Below, one piece after another: positions 42,104-50,844 of a DNA stretch of 64,000 nt (positions are counted from its first letter, which is position 1; each line of letters starts with the position of its first letter). This stretch comes from Streptomyces sp. NBC_01267 (GTDB lineage: Bacteria; Actinomycetota; Actinomycetes; Streptomycetales; Streptomycetaceae). The stretch covers positions 186,001 through 250,000 of the forward strand of contig NZ_CP108455.1 in the NCBI RefSeq assembly GCF_036241575.1, given 5' to 3'. Position numbers and translations under genes: made by a program. The notes beneath the pieces are model-generated. The model had not been told where the DNA came from, did not search any database, and worked only from the letters and a program-made list of their open reading frames with translations.

Positions 42104-43867
42104 ATGGAGATCACGACACCTGTCGTGACGCCCTCGCCTGCGGTGAACGGACCCGAGGACGACTTACTCGACTGGCACGGCATCGACTGGGCCACCTGCG
42201 GGGAGAACGTACGGCGGCTGAGGCAGAGGATCTTCAAGGCGACGCAGAACGGGGACCTCAAGAAGGTCCGCAACTTGCAGAAGCTCATGCTGCGGAGCCG
42301 CAGCAACACGCTGGTCAGCGTGAAGCGGGTGACGCAGCAGAGCAGTGGTCGCATGACCGCTGGCATCGACGGGGAACGGGCCCTCACGCCGAAGGCGCGA
42401 GGCACCTTGGCGGCCGAGATCCATCGGTCGTCGAAGCCCTGGAAGGCCAGGCCGGTCAAGCGAGTGTTCATCCCGAAGAGCAACGGGAAACAGCGACCGC
42501 TCGGCATCCCGGTCATTCGTGACCGGGTTCTCCAGGCCCGCGTGAAGAACGCGCTGGAGCCCGAGTGGGAAGCGCGGTTCGAGCCGAGGTCCTACGGCTT
42601 CCGGCCCGGCCGCAGCTGTCAGGACGCGATATCCGCGATCTTCTGGACGGTGAAGGGCAAGAACCCGAAGCGTCTGTGGGTCCTGGACGCAGACCTGTCG
42701 GCGGCATTCGACCGCATTGATCACAGCCACCTCATGACCATGCTCGGTCAGTTCCCCGCCAGGGATCTGGTCCGCAGCTGGCTGAAAGCGGGTGTGATCG
42801 ACCGCGGCCGATTCGCACCGACCGAGGAGGGCACTCCTCAGGGCGGTGTGATCAGCCCGCTGTTGCTGAACGTTGCTCTGCACGGACTGGAACAGGCCGC
42901 AGGGTGCCAATACACGGTGCGGGCCGGGCGCGAGCCCGGCGCGATGCCGGGCACTCCGGTGCTGGTGAGGTATGCCGACGACTTCGTCGTGCTCTGTCAC
43001 GACGAAGATCAGGTGCACCAGGTCAGGGCTCGGCTGGAGGAATGGCTTGAGCCGAGGGGTCTTCGCTTCAACGAGGAGAAGACCCAGGTCGTCCACCTCG
43101 ATGAGGGGTTCGACTTCCTCGGCTTTACCGTTCGCCGGAAGAGCCAGAAGAAACTGATCATCACCCCGAGCACAGCGGCCTGCAAAAGGCTCCGGTCGCG
43201 CCTACGGACCGAGGTGAAGACCCTGCACGGGTCCAATGCCGAGGCCGTGTTGCGCAGGCTGATCCCGATCGTGCGCGGTTGGGCAGCCTACTACCGGGCG
43301 GTGGCATCCACGACGACGTTCTCGTCGCTGGATCACTACATGTGGCGGCTGACCTTCAAATGGGCCAGACGCCGCCACCGCAACAAGTCGAGTCACTGGG
43401 TCGCGGCCCGGTACTTCGGCAGATTCCACCCGTCCCGGCGAGACCGATGGGTGTTCGGCGACCGCGACAGCGGCGCCTTCCTCATCAAGTTCGCCTGGAC
43501 CGGCATCGTCCGCCACCAGCTCGTCAAGGGCGGAGCGTCCCCGGACGACCCCGCGCTGACCGAGTACTGGCAGAACCGCCGCCGCAGGAAGGCGCCACCG
43601 CCGATGGACAAGACGAGTCTTCTCCTGGCGGTCCGGCAGCAGGGGCTCTGTCCTCTCTGCAAGCAGGCGCTGATCGCCGGAGCCGAGTACGAACCGGACA
43701 GCCCACGCGAGTGGATCAATTGGTTCGCGGCCTCGAAGAAGATGCTCCACAAGCATCACTTCACCTACCGGCGCGACGGCGGCGGGGACGAGCGGAACAA
43801 CCTTCGCCTTGTGCACTCCGAATGCCATCGCCAGCATCACGCTGGAGACGGCAAACGGGCCACTTAA
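42104..43867 (+). CDS. ltrA: Group II intron reverse transcriptase/maturase with HNH endonuclease
   Basis: A 587-residue multifunctional protein. RT domain: VKRVFIPKSNGKQRPLGIPV, SYGFRPGRSCQDAISAIFWT, VLDADLSAAFDRIDHSHLMT with catalytic Asp, EEGTPQGGVISPLLLNVALH, and the YADDF box (VLVRYADDFVVLCHDE). Maturase X domain: FDFLGFTVRRKSQKK through VRGWAAYYRAVASTTTFSSL. C-terminal HNH endonuclease: CPLCKQALIAGAEYE, then MLHKHHFTYRRDGGG and NNLRLVHSECHRQHH. All catalytic motifs are intact. ATG 42104 follows GGAGGCG. The protein promotes splicing of its own intron and insertion into DNA. Confidence 0.95.
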   Translation: MEITTPVVTPSPAVNGPEDDLLDWHGIDWATCGENVRRLRQRIFKATQNGDLKKVRNLQKLMLRSRSNTLVSVKRVTQQSSGRMTAGIDGERALTPKARGTLAAEIHRSSKPWKARPVKRVFIPKSNGKQRPLGIPVIRDRVLQARVKNALEPEWEARFEPRSYGFRPGRSCQDAISAIFWTVKGKNPKRLWVLDADLSAAFDRIDHSHLMTMLGQFPARDLVRSWLKAGVIDRGRFAPTEEGTPQGGVISPLLLNVALHGLEQAAGCQYTVRAGREPGAMPGTPVLVRYADDFVVLCHDEDQVHQVRARLEEWLEPRGLRFNEEKTQVVHLDEGFDFLGFTVRRKSQKKLIITPSTAACKRLRSRLRTEVKTLHGSNAEAVLRRLIPIVRGWAAYYRAVASTTTFSSLDHYMWRLTFKWARRRHRNKSSHWVAARYFGRFHPSRRDRWVFGDRDSGAFLIKFAWTGIVRHQLVKGGASPDDPALTEYWQNRRRRKAPPPMDKTSLLLAVRQQGLCPLCKQALIAGAEYEPDSPREWINWFAASKKMLHKHHFTYRRDGGGDERNNLRLVHSECHRQHHAGDGKRAT

Positions 43868-43901
43868 CCCTGCTGACCTGCGAAGCCCATGGGGCTTGCT
43901 T

Positions 43902-43936
43902 GAGCCGGATGCGGGGAAAGCTCGCACGTCCGGTTC
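43902..43936 (+). ncRNA. Group II intron domain V (catalytic hairpin)
   Basis: A 35-base hairpin: GAGCCGGATGCG pairs with CGCACGTCCGGTTC around GGGAAAGCT. It contains the conserved AGC catalytic triad at its 5' strand. It is followed by the domain VI stem ending at 43977. Confidence 0.85.
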
Positions 43937-44016
43937 TGAGGGGGCCGGGGATCAGCAATGGTCTCCGGCTACCCGACCACAATGCCATCGGCCGTGGCGA
44001 CCCCAGGCTGGACTAC

Positions 44017-44061
44017 TCGCATTATTCGATTCTTGTTCGACAATAAATCGAATAGTGCGAG
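44017..44061. repeat. AT-rich imperfect palindrome downstream of the group II intron
   Basis: CTCGCATTATTCGATT (44017-44032) and AATCGAATAGTGCGAG (44046-44061) form 16-base arms with one mismatch and a 13-base spacer. It is strikingly AT-rich for this genome. It may be an operator or a worn transposon end. Confidence 0.6.
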
Positions 44062-44246
44062 CTTTTGAGGCCAAGGTCTTCCGAGGCCCGCTCTCCCAGC
44101 TCTTCGTTCCATCGTGTGAACAGCAGCCGTACACGCTGGCCGGGGCGTGGTCGGATCGGCAAGGAGTACGTCATACCGAGGAGCGCTTCCTCTTCGTTGA
44201 AGAAGCCGAGGACGTGATCCCGCCGACGAGGTGGTCGAGGTTCTGA
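44055..44246 (+). CDS. Small hypothetical protein
   Basis: A 63-residue frame from GTG 44055 inside the right arm of the palindrome: VRAFEAKVFRGPLSQLFVPS, CEQQPYTLAGAWSDRQGVRH, TEERFLFVEEAEDVIPPTRW, SRF. The composition is protein-like, but there is no ribosome site and no recognised family. It may be the 3' end of the gene hit by the intron. Confidence 0.3.
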   Translation: MRAFEAKVFRGPLSQLFVPSCEQQPYTLAGAWSDRQGVRHTEERFLFVEEAEDVIPPTRWSRF

Positions 44247-44468
44247 GGTTCCTGGCTGCTGGGGCGGGGAACGGCACCGAGATGCCAGGAACCTCCCCCA
44301 GGGCCACGCATTCCGCTCCACAGCAGCCGATCGCCCAGCCAAATAGCCATCCGGTTAGGGCAGTTGGGTGTGGGCAAGGGCGATAAGTTCATCCTCGCGG
44401 GCGGCCAGGAGGGCCTTGTCGAGTCCGGCGGCCGAACCTCATGCTGTTGGCGTGGACACCGACAGGAC

Positions 44469-45784
44469 ATGGGCGCGCGCCAGATGCCCGCTGGGTTCGT
44501 CGCACTCGGGCTCGGCAGCTTCGGAATCGGCCTGACCGAGTTCGTGATCGCGGGCCTGCTGCCCGAGGTGAGCCGCGGCTTGGGCCTCTCCGAGTCCGCA
44601 GCCGGATGGCTCATTTTCGGGATACGCCCTGAGCGTCGCGATCGGCGCGATCCTGCTGACCGCCGCCACCACCCGCTTCCACCGCAAGGCCGTACTCGTC
44701 GGGTTGGTGACGTTGTTCGCCCTCGGTAACCTGCTGTCCGCCGCCGCGCCCACCTACGCCGGGGCACTGCTCGGCCGCGTCGTCGCCGCCCTGTGCCACG
44801 GCTCTTTCTTCGGCATCGGCTCGCTTGTCGCCCGCCGCATGGTTCCGCCGGAACGGGCTTCGCGTGCGGTCGCCGTCATGTTCGCCGGGCTGACGATCGC
44901 CAACGTGCTGGGCGTGCCGTTCGGCACTCTGGTCGGCGAACACTGGGGCTGGCGCGCCACGTTCTGGGCGATCACCGGAATTGGCCTCCTGGCCGTGGCC
45001 GCCATCGTCGTGTGGGTCCCGTCCTGGGCGGGCACCGTGGACGATGCCCATCGGAAGGTAGGGCTGCGTCCGCAGCTACGCGTCTTCCGCTCCTGGCAGG
45101 TCTGGCTGACTCTCGCCGCCACCGCCCTCGGTTACGGCGGCATGTTCGGGGCCTTCAGCTACATCGCGTACACCTTCACCGAGGTCACCGGCTTCTCCAG
45201 CGCCGACATCGCCTGGCTGCTCGTCGTCTACGGCAGCGGCTTGGTGATCGGCAAACTCGCCGGGGGCCGGGCGGCCGACCGGAACCGCGACCGCACGCTG
45301 ATCGTGTCCCTGGCGGGACTCGCCGCCACGCTCACAGCATTCGGGATGCTCGCTGAGGGGCAAGGTCGCATCGGTGGTCCTGGTCTTCCTGACGGGCGTC
45401 TTCGGGTTCGCTGGTGTCCCCGGCATGCTTACCCGTGTCACGGACGCCGCTGGCGGCGCGCCGCTCGCTGCCATCGCCAACGTCTCAGCCTCCAACATCG
45501 GCAACGCCCTGGGCGCCTGGCTCGGCGGCCTCGCGATCAGTGCCGGCCTGGGCTACACGGCACCGCTGTACGTGGGCGCCGCGATCGTGGCGCTCGGCCT
45601 CGCTGTGATGGTGGTCACCGCGCTTTCCGGGCGCTCCGCTTCACATTTGTCGGCAGGCCCGGACCAGACGGCTGGTCACACCTGGACGACGGGCGGCAGC
45701 AGGCAGTCGGCGAGCGGGGTGCGCACCCAGGCGTACGTGAACGACACGCGGCTCCCACCGGTCGGCAGGGGTTCAATGGTGTAG
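44469..45784 (+). pseudogene. MFS drug/sugar efflux transporter, two frameshifts
   Basis: Starts at ATG 44469 (MGARQMPAGFVALGLGSFGI, then GLTEFVIAGLLPEVSRGLGL), typical of the DHA1 family. An extra T in TTTT at 44614-44617 breaks it; without it the frame reads SGYALSVAIGAILLTAATTR and on through TLFALGNLLSAAAPTYAGAL, SLVARRMVPPERASRAVAVM and GVPFGTLVGEHWGWRATFWA. An extra G in GGGG at 45357-45360 breaks it again before VLVFLTGVFGFAGVPGMLTR. Corrected, it has about 12 membrane helices. The end is uncertain because it overlaps the convergent SRPBCC gene. Confidence 0.7.
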
Positions 45785-46062
45785 GTGCCGTGGGCCAGGC
45801 GTCGGCCGGCCGCGCTGACATTCCGTTCGACAATGCGCCGCGGCTCATCGGCCTCGACGACCTCGATGGTGACCTCGGTCTTCGTGCCCCCCAGCGCGGC
45901 TGAGACCGTGGCACAGGATCCGATGCCGCGGGCAGGGCCGCTGTAGCGCCATCCGGTCAGGTAGTGGTTGGTGAATCGCTCGTGGTGAGCCATGACATCG
46001 AGGAAGTCGTAGACCTGTTCGGGCGTCTGCGGCACGTCGATCAGCACGGTGACAGACTTCAT
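45676..46062 (-). CDS. SRPBCC/polyketide-cyclase-like protein, C-terminus probably shortened
   Basis: A 128-residue START-like ligand-binding protein: MKSVTVLIDVPQTPEQVYDF, LDVMAHHERFTNHYLTGWRY, CATVSAALGGTKTEVTIEVV and IEPLPTGGSRVSFTYAWVRT. Family members usually continue past PLADRLLAP into a long final helix, but here the protein stops at CLLPPVVQV where the convergent MFS gene also ends oddly, so a deletion at the junction is likely. The ATG at 46062 lies within the first operator of the TetR gene, so transcription should be blocked when the regulator is bound. Confidence 0.7.
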   Translation of the reverse strand: MKSVTVLIDVPQTPEQVYDFLDVMAHHERFTNHYLTGWRYSGPARGIGSCATVSAALGGTKTEVTIEVVEADEPRRIVERNVSAAGRRLAHGTYTIEPLPTGGSRVSFTYAWVRTPLADCLLPPVVQV

Positions 46063-46100
46063 GTACCACACGGTACACAGAGCATGTACCCATCGGTACA
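46062..46100. promoter_or_regulatory. Twin TetR operators between the SRPBCC and tetR genes
   Basis: Two perfect copies of TGTACC-N4-GGTACA at 46062-46077 and 46085-46100, centres 23 bases apart. The first covers the start codon of the SRPBCC gene and the second lies just before the TetR start. Confidence 0.85.
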
Positions 46101-46111
46101 CTCGCGACGTG

Positions 46112-46717
46112 GTGAATACGGACGGCTCGCATCCTGAGGGCAAGGCCACGCCCAGCACCGACGGAGACCGGCGCTCTCAACTGGTGAACGCGGCCGTCGA
46201 CCACGTCACGGCACACGGGCTCTCGGACCTGAGCCTGCGCGGCCTGGGCGCCGCGATCGGTGTCAGTCACCGCATGCTGATCCACTACTTCGGTTCCAAG
46301 GAACAGCTGCTCGTCGAGATTGTCCGGACGTCCGAGCAGCGCCAGCGCGATCTGCTGTCCCGGTTCCGTCTGGAACCCGGTTTCTCGCCCTCCGACGCCG
46401 CGAGGCTCCTCTGGCAGCAGCTGGCAGATCCTCGACTGGCCAGTCAGGAGCGGCTCTTCTTCGAAATCTACGGGCACGCGCTGCAGGGCCGCCCCGGGGC
46501 TGCCCCGGTCCTCGAAGGGCTCGTGAACAACTGGCTGGAGCCGCTCATAGCGGCCGAGGTCGCCGCAGGTGCGGACCCCGTCCTGGCCCGGAGCCGCGCC
46601 AGGCTGGGGCTCGCCACCGTCCGCGGTCTGCTGCTCGACCTGCTCGCCACCGGTGACCGCGCCGGGGTCGACGCGGCGATGGAGGAGTTCCTCCGGCTGT
46701 ACTACGGCTCGAACTGA
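46112..46717 (+). CDS. TetR-family transcriptional regulator
   Basis: A 201-residue repressor starting at GTG 46112 (GTG 46109 is equally possible; upstream in-frame Mets would run through the operators). The helix-turn-helix is LVNAAVDHVTAHGLSDLSLR, GLGAAIGVSHRMLIHYFGSK with EQLLVEIVR, and the ligand-binding part has ERLFFEIYGHALQGRPGAAP and RARLGLATVRGLLLDLLATG. It is divergent from the SRPBCC gene across two perfect operators, so it very likely represses both. The nearby broken MFS gene may have been part of the same regulon. Confidence 0.87.
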   Translation: MNTDGSHPEGKATPSTDGDRRSQLVNAAVDHVTAHGLSDLSLRGLGAAIGVSHRMLIHYFGSKEQLLVEIVRTSEQRQRDLLSRFRLEPGFSPSDAARLLWQQLADPRLASQERLFFEIYGHALQGRPGAAPVLEGLVNNWLEPLIAAEVAAGADPVLARSRARLGLATVRGLLLDLLATGDRAGVDAAMEEFLRLYYGSN

Positions 46718-47139
46718 CGAAGTCACCGGCCAGACCGAGCCGCTGGGCTCGCGCCCCGCAGGGGATCCGGTGGTACGTAGGCGTTGTACGTACCGAGCAC
46801 GACGTAGGCCGTCCAAGTCTCCTTGGGCAACCTCACTGGATGGGGCTGCGTGCCACGGAGGCAGCCCGGTCCCACGGTTCATGACCGGACACGGCTCGGC
46901 ATCGGTTACAGGTGTCGTTCCGACGGGTGCGCACTCTCGCGACTGGAGATTGCTTCGGGCAACCCAGCGAAGCGTTGTCGCACCCTGCCCCGTCCGCTCA
47001 TCTGCGAGAGCTCTACCATCATGTGGCGTTTCGTCGTCGGACGCCGATGCCTTCCTGGCCGTGTCCGCTGCCCAACGCCCACGACGTCCGCCGTACAGCG
47101 ATGGAGTCGGGTATCGAGCAATCGAGGAAAGGTACGTTC
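46718..47139. other. Stretch without a gene; contains a GGTACGTA palindrome
   Basis: No protein-like frame. Inverted repeat GGTACGTA (46772-46779) and TACGTACC (46787-46794) with a 7-base spacer, 55 bases after the tetR stop. It could be a terminator stem or a regulatory site for the downstream gene. Confidence 0.45.
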
Positions 47140-48684
47140 ATGCGCGCTCGGAGTATCGGCACGGCCGCCGCAACAGCACTGGCACTGGTGGCTGCCCGCG
47201 ACCTCGTCCAGAAAAAGCACGCACTGCTGAGGAACTTCCCCGTGATCGGGCACGCCCGGTACCTGTTGGAGACGATCGGGCCGGAACTGCGCCAGTACGT
47301 CGTGACGTCCAACGAGGAAGAGCGCCCGTTCAGCCGTGACCAGCGCACCTGGATCTACGCATCGGCGAAGGAAGAGAACAACTACTTCGGGTTCGGAACC
47401 GACGTAGACGTCGAGCACGTGCAAGGGCACGCGTACGTGAAGCAGCGGACGTTCGCCGGCACGCTGCCCGATCTGCGTGACCCACAGGCTCCGCTGCCCT
47501 CGGCCAAGGTCCTGGGCGGCCCGCGCGGGCGTGCCAAGGCGTTCCGGCCGGCGAGCGTCGTGAACATCTCGGCAATGAGCTTCGGATCGCTGTCCGGCGC
47601 GGCCGTCACGGCGCTCAACAAGGGCGCGGCGTTGGCCGGCGTGATGCAGAACACGGGCGAGGGCGGCCTCTCGCAGTACCACCGCAACGGCGGTGACCTC
47701 GTCCTCCAGATCGGAACGTCGTACTTCGGTTGCCGAAACGAGGACGGCACCTTCAGCCTCGACAAGCTCAAGGACGTGGTCGCAGGCGCCCCGGTCAAGG
47801 CGATAGAGATCAAGCTCTCCCAGGGCGCCAAGCCGGGGCTCGGGGGGATGCTCCCGGGAGCGAAGGTGACCCCGGAGATCGCCGAGATCCGAGGCATTCC
47901 GGCCGGCAAGGACTGCGCCTCCCCCTCTCGGCACACGGCGTTCCACGACGTCGACTCGATGCTCGACTTCGTGGAGCTGCTCGCTACCGAGACCGGTCTG
48001 CCGGTCGGGATCAAGAGCGCTGTGGGGGAAATGAGCTTCTGGCAGGAGCTGGCCACGCTGATGGCGCGTGGCGATCGCGGGGTCGACTTCGTGACCATCG
48101 ACGGAGGCGAGGGCGGTACCGGCGCGGCTCCCCTGATCTTCACCGACTCGGTGTCGCTGCCGTTCCGGATGGGCTTCTCCCGCGTCTACAGCACCTTCGC
48201 CGACCGGGGTCTGACCGACGACCTCACCTTCATCGGCTCCGGCAAGCTCGGCCTGCCCGAGAACGCCGCCGTCGCCTTCGCCCTGGGTGTCGACATGATC
48301 AACGTCGCCCGTGAGGCAATGCTGTCCATCGGCTGCATCCAGGCGCAGAAATGTCACACCGACAAGTGCCCCACCGGCATAGCCACCCAGAACCCGTGGC
48401 TGGTGCGCGGCGTCGACGCACCCTCGAAGGCGACCCGGGCCGCTGTCTACCTGCGCACCCTGCGTAAGGAACTGCTGAAGGTCTCGGGAGCTGTCGGCGT
48501 CGCCCACCCGGCGCTCATCACCACCACCGACATCGAGATCATGAACGGCGACTACGACGCCCGCACCCTGGCCAACGTCTACGGCTACAAGGACGGCTGG
48601 GGCGAACTCGGCCCGGAGCTCGCCCAGGAGATCACCGCCCTGCTCGCCACCGAACCGACCCCTCTTCACAAGCCTGCCAGCTGA
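47140..48684 (+). CDS. FMN-binding glutamate-synthase-like protein
   Basis: A 514-residue protein related to the FMN domain of glutamate synthase. One N-terminal hydrophobic segment (TAAATALALVAARDL) may anchor it. The barrel has FRPASVVNISAMSFGSLSGA, GVMQNTGEGGLSQYHRNGGD, SQGAKPGLGGMLPGAKVTPE, VDFVTIDGGEGGTGAAPLIF and the [3Fe-4S]-type motif SIGCIQAQKCHTDKCPTGIA. It lacks the glutaminase domain, so glutamate synthesis from glutamine is not expected on its own. The physiological reaction of these stand-alone proteins is uncertain. ATG 47140 follows GAGGAAAGG. Confidence 0.85.
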   Translation: MRARSIGTAAATALALVAARDLVQKKHALLRNFPVIGHARYLLETIGPELRQYVVTSNEEERPFSRDQRTWIYASAKEENNYFGFGTDVDVEHVQGHAYVKQRTFAGTLPDLRDPQAPLPSAKVLGGPRGRAKAFRPASVVNISAMSFGSLSGAAVTALNKGAALAGVMQNTGEGGLSQYHRNGGDLVLQIGTSYFGCRNEDGTFSLDKLKDVVAGAPVKAIEIKLSQGAKPGLGGMLPGAKVTPEIAEIRGIPAGKDCASPSRHTAFHDVDSMLDFVELLATETGLPVGIKSAVGEMSFWQELATLMARGDRGVDFVTIDGGEGGTGAAPLIFTDSVSLPFRMGFSRVYSTFADRGLTDDLTFIGSGKLGLPENAAVAFALGVDMINVAREAMLSIGCIQAQKCHTDKCPTGIATQNPWLVRGVDAPSKATRAAVYLRTLRKELLKVSGAVGVAHPALITTTDIEIMNGDYDARTLANVYGYKDGWGELGPELAQEITALLATEPTPLHKPAS

Positions 48685-49008
48685 CGGGTGACGAGTTGCC
48701 GCTGCCTGATCCGCAGGTCGGGTGGTACGGGAGCGGTCGGCCCGACAACGGCCGCCTCGCCAGTCGTCAGCCCCGTCGCGGCGGGTGCCAGGAATGTCAC
48801 GATACGGTGCGCGGTCGCCTCGTTCTCCTCCCAGACTTCCAGCAGCGTACGGATGACGGAGCCGGCCTCCGCCCCGCCGGCGATGTCCCACACCGCGATG
48901 GCGGCATGGAGACGGGTCCACTCGTAGCCGACGGCCAGCATCTCCTTCAGCGGGGTCGGCCTGCCCGCCGCGACCGCACTGCCGAGGTGCGCCACTGACT
49001 TGCCGCGG
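48666..49008 (-). pseudogene. Fragment of a HEAT-repeat protein gene
   Basis: Reads SVAHLGSAVAAGRPTPLKEM, LAVGYEWTRLHAAIAVWDIA, then VIRTLLEVWEENEATAHRIV and TFLAPA. The segment EYEWTR-H-A-A-WDI--------LL-VW is typical of the C-terminal repeats of Streptomyces HEAT-repeat proteins. The rest of the gene is absent and the end overlaps the 3' end of the glutamate-synthase-like gene. Confidence 0.45.
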
Positions 49009-49842
49009 TCACGGCCCGGTCGGTGTTTCTGGCTGCGCAAGGTGGTAGCCCAGAGGAGTTGCGACGTGCTCGACGGCCTGCCCCATCCGGCGGGTCTGAA
49101 TCAGGCCGGCACGCCGTAGAACCGCGGCGTGCCGGCTGGCTGCGGCGTTTGATACGCCGAGCAGGGAGGCCAGTTGCCGCCCGGTGACTCCTCCCGACAT
49201 GACGATGCTCTCGAGTGCCTCCGCTCTGCTGGTGCCCAGTAGCGGTCGCAGGGCTGCCCGTTGGCCCGGTCCGATGCGCGGGGCAGGCCCTGCGGGGATC
49301 CGGACGGTCAGCTGATCGTCGGCGGGCTCGGCCAAGGTGACCCGCTTGCTCGTAGCCACCGCCTGGATGTGCAGGGACCCCTGGCCGAGTTCAAGGTCGG
49401 CGTCGAAGGCCGTCGGTAGTTCCAGGACACCGTGACGGAACCTGATTCCGTGTCCGAGATGTTGGAGCATGGCTGAGGCGCCGCTGCCCACGTAGATCTG
49501 GGAGAGGCCGGCGGCTCGGGTTGCGACCGCGGATCGGATGCCGGAGTGGTACGGCTCGATGGCGGTGGTGCGGAGGTGGTCGATGGCGTGGGTCAGGACG
49601 CTGTGCGCCTTCTCCTCGCCCTCGGCGAGGGCCTTGGTGAAGGGCGTGGGACTGCAGCGGGCGAATAGGTGGGAGAGGTGCAGGGGGCTGACGCCGTCAG
49701 CAAGATCGGGCGAAATGCTACGCGTGTAGAGCTGCGCCAGCGGGCCGCCCTGGGGCCGCCCACTGCGGACGGCGTAAAGCCTCCCGGCTGCTGTCAGTTC
49801 GGCGCCGAAGTCCGGGAGGGTGCAGACACTGATGCTGCCTAG
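49009..49842 (-). pseudogene. ArsR-family regulator gene split by insertion sequence copy B
   Basis: The open frame runs from the IS edge to TGA 49009. It has an N-terminal effector region (PDFGAELTAAGRLYAVRSGR, LHLSHLFARCSPTPFTKALA) and a C-terminal winged helix (LLGTSRAEALESIVMSGGVT, GRQLASLLGVSNAAASRHAA, VLRRAGLIQTRRMGQAVEHV). Within this part no start codon precedes residue 115. Across the element the frame continues for ten codons (MIRIHLGSAG) to a TTG at 50878 with GGGAG 8 bases upstream. Removing the IS and one CTAG restores a complete gene of about 290 codons, so the insertion disrupted a recently intact regulator. Confidence 0.75.
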
Positions 49843-49857
49843 GCACTGTTTCTCGGA

Positions 49858-50571
49858 TCATGTTCGGAGCCAGATGACGAGGGCTGCGAGTGTGACGGTG
49901 CCGAGGTAGATGTAGGCGCGTTTCTCGTAGCGGGTGGCGACGGCGCGGAAGCCTTTCAGACGGTTGATTGCGCGTTCGACGGTGTTGCGTTTCTTGTATC
50001 GCTCGCTGTCGAAACCGGTGGGACGGCCGCCTCGGGAACCGCGATTCTTGCGGTGTCTCTGCTGGTCGAGGCGTTCGGGGATGGTGTGCCGGATTCCGCG
50101 TCGTCGCAGGTAACGCCGGGTTTTCCGAGAGGTGTAGGCCTTGTCCGCGAAGACATGGTCGGGCCGGGTCCGGGGCCGGCCGACTCCGGTTCGGGGCACG
50201 GAGACCTGCTCCAGTACTCGCTCGAACTGGGGGCCGTCACCGTAGTGTCCGGGTGTCAGGACGAGGGCGAGTGGCCGGCATCGCCCATCGGCGGCAAGGT
50301 GGATTTTGGTGGTGAATCCGCCGCGGGAACGTCCCAGACACTCGCCGATCTGACCACTTCCTCCAGCCGGACTGCCAGTTTCCTCAACACCGGATCGACC
50401 TGGTTCGTCCCCCCAGCGATCCCCCTTTGAGGGACCGCGACCGCCGGCGCCTTCCTCGCGCCAGCGGCGTGCTGGTGGGCCCGCACAACTGTCGAGTCCA
50501 CCGACACATCCCAGTCGATCCCGCCCACCGCGTCCTCGGCCGACTGGATGCGGGACAGCAGCATCGCCCAT
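49858..50571 (-). CDS. IS427-type transposase, downstream frame (copy B)
   Basis: Equivalent to the frame at 4251-4964, with VFADKAYTSRKTRRYLRRRG and NTVERAINRLKGFRAVATRY. It is probably expressed only by frameshift from the upstream frame. Both halves are open, so this copy may produce active transposase. Confidence 0.85.
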   Translation of the reverse strand: MGDAAVPHPVGRGRGGRDRLGCVGGLDSCAGPPARRWREEGAGGRGPSKGDRWGDEPGRSGVEETGSPAGGSGQIGECLGRSRGGFTTKIHLAADGRCRPLALVLTPGHYGDGPQFERVLEQVSVPRTGVGRPRTRPDHVFADKAYTSRKTRRYLRRRGIRHTIPERLDQQRHRKNRGSRGGRPTGFDSERYKKRNTVERAINRLKGFRAVATRYEKRAYIYLGTVTLAALVIWLRT

Positions 50572-50789
50572 GTCCCATCCGCTGACCAGCGGCGATGTCG
50601 TTTATAGACCGTCTCCCACGGCCCGAACCGCTCCGGCAGATCCCGCCACTGCACACCGGTCCGCACCCGGTAGAGAACCCCGTTGATCACCCGACGGTGG
50701 TCGCTCCACCGACCACCACGCGCACCACCAGGAGGTAAGAACGACTCCAGCCGATCCCACTCCGCATTCGTCAGATCCCCACGGCCCAT
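50256..50789 (-). CDS. IS427-type transposase, upstream frame (copy B)
   Basis: Equivalent to the frame at 4649-5182, starting at ATG 50789 (MGRGDLTNAEWDRLESFLPP). In this copy the frame is also open upstream through the element end into flanking DNA (to 51140), but MGRGDL is the conserved start. It carries WDVSVDSTVVRAHQH with the first catalytic Asp. Confidence 0.85.
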   Translation of the reverse strand: MGRGDLTNAEWDRLESFLPPGGARGGRWSDHRRVINGVLYRVRTGVQWRDLPERFGPWETVYKRHRRWSADGTWAMLLSRIQSAEDAVGGIDWDVSVDSTVVRAHQHAAGARKAPAVAVPQRGIAGGTNQVDPVLRKLAVRLEEVVRSASVWDVPAADSPPKSTLPPMGDAGHSPSS

Positions 50790-50844
50790 ACAGCCACCCT
50801 CGCCCCAACACCCCACCCACGTCAGGAGATCCGAGAAACAGTGC

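Larger units (their letters stand above)
41434..43977 (+). mobile_element. Complete group II intron
   Basis: A 2544-base intron. The 5' boundary is GTGCGAC at 41434. The 3' side has domain V at 43902-43936 (GAGCCGGATGCGGGG, then CGCACGTCCGGTTC) and a domain VI ending in CTACCCGAC at 43977. The structured 5' RNA domains occupy 41434-42103 and domain IV encodes the reverse transcriptase/maturase. The element appears complete and could be active. What it interrupted is not recognisable from the joined flanks. Confidence 0.88.
49843..50844 (-). mobile_element. IS5-family (IS427-like) insertion sequence, copy B
   Basis: A 1002-bp element identical in layout to copy A: 17-base perfect terminal repeats (49843-49859 and 50828-50844), with CTAG flanks at 49839-49842 and 50845-50848. 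It has the same orientation as copy A, 45,607 bases downstream. Two coding differences were seen (Leu to Phe in VLADKAY, Gly to Glu in RLGSF). Confidence 0.92.
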
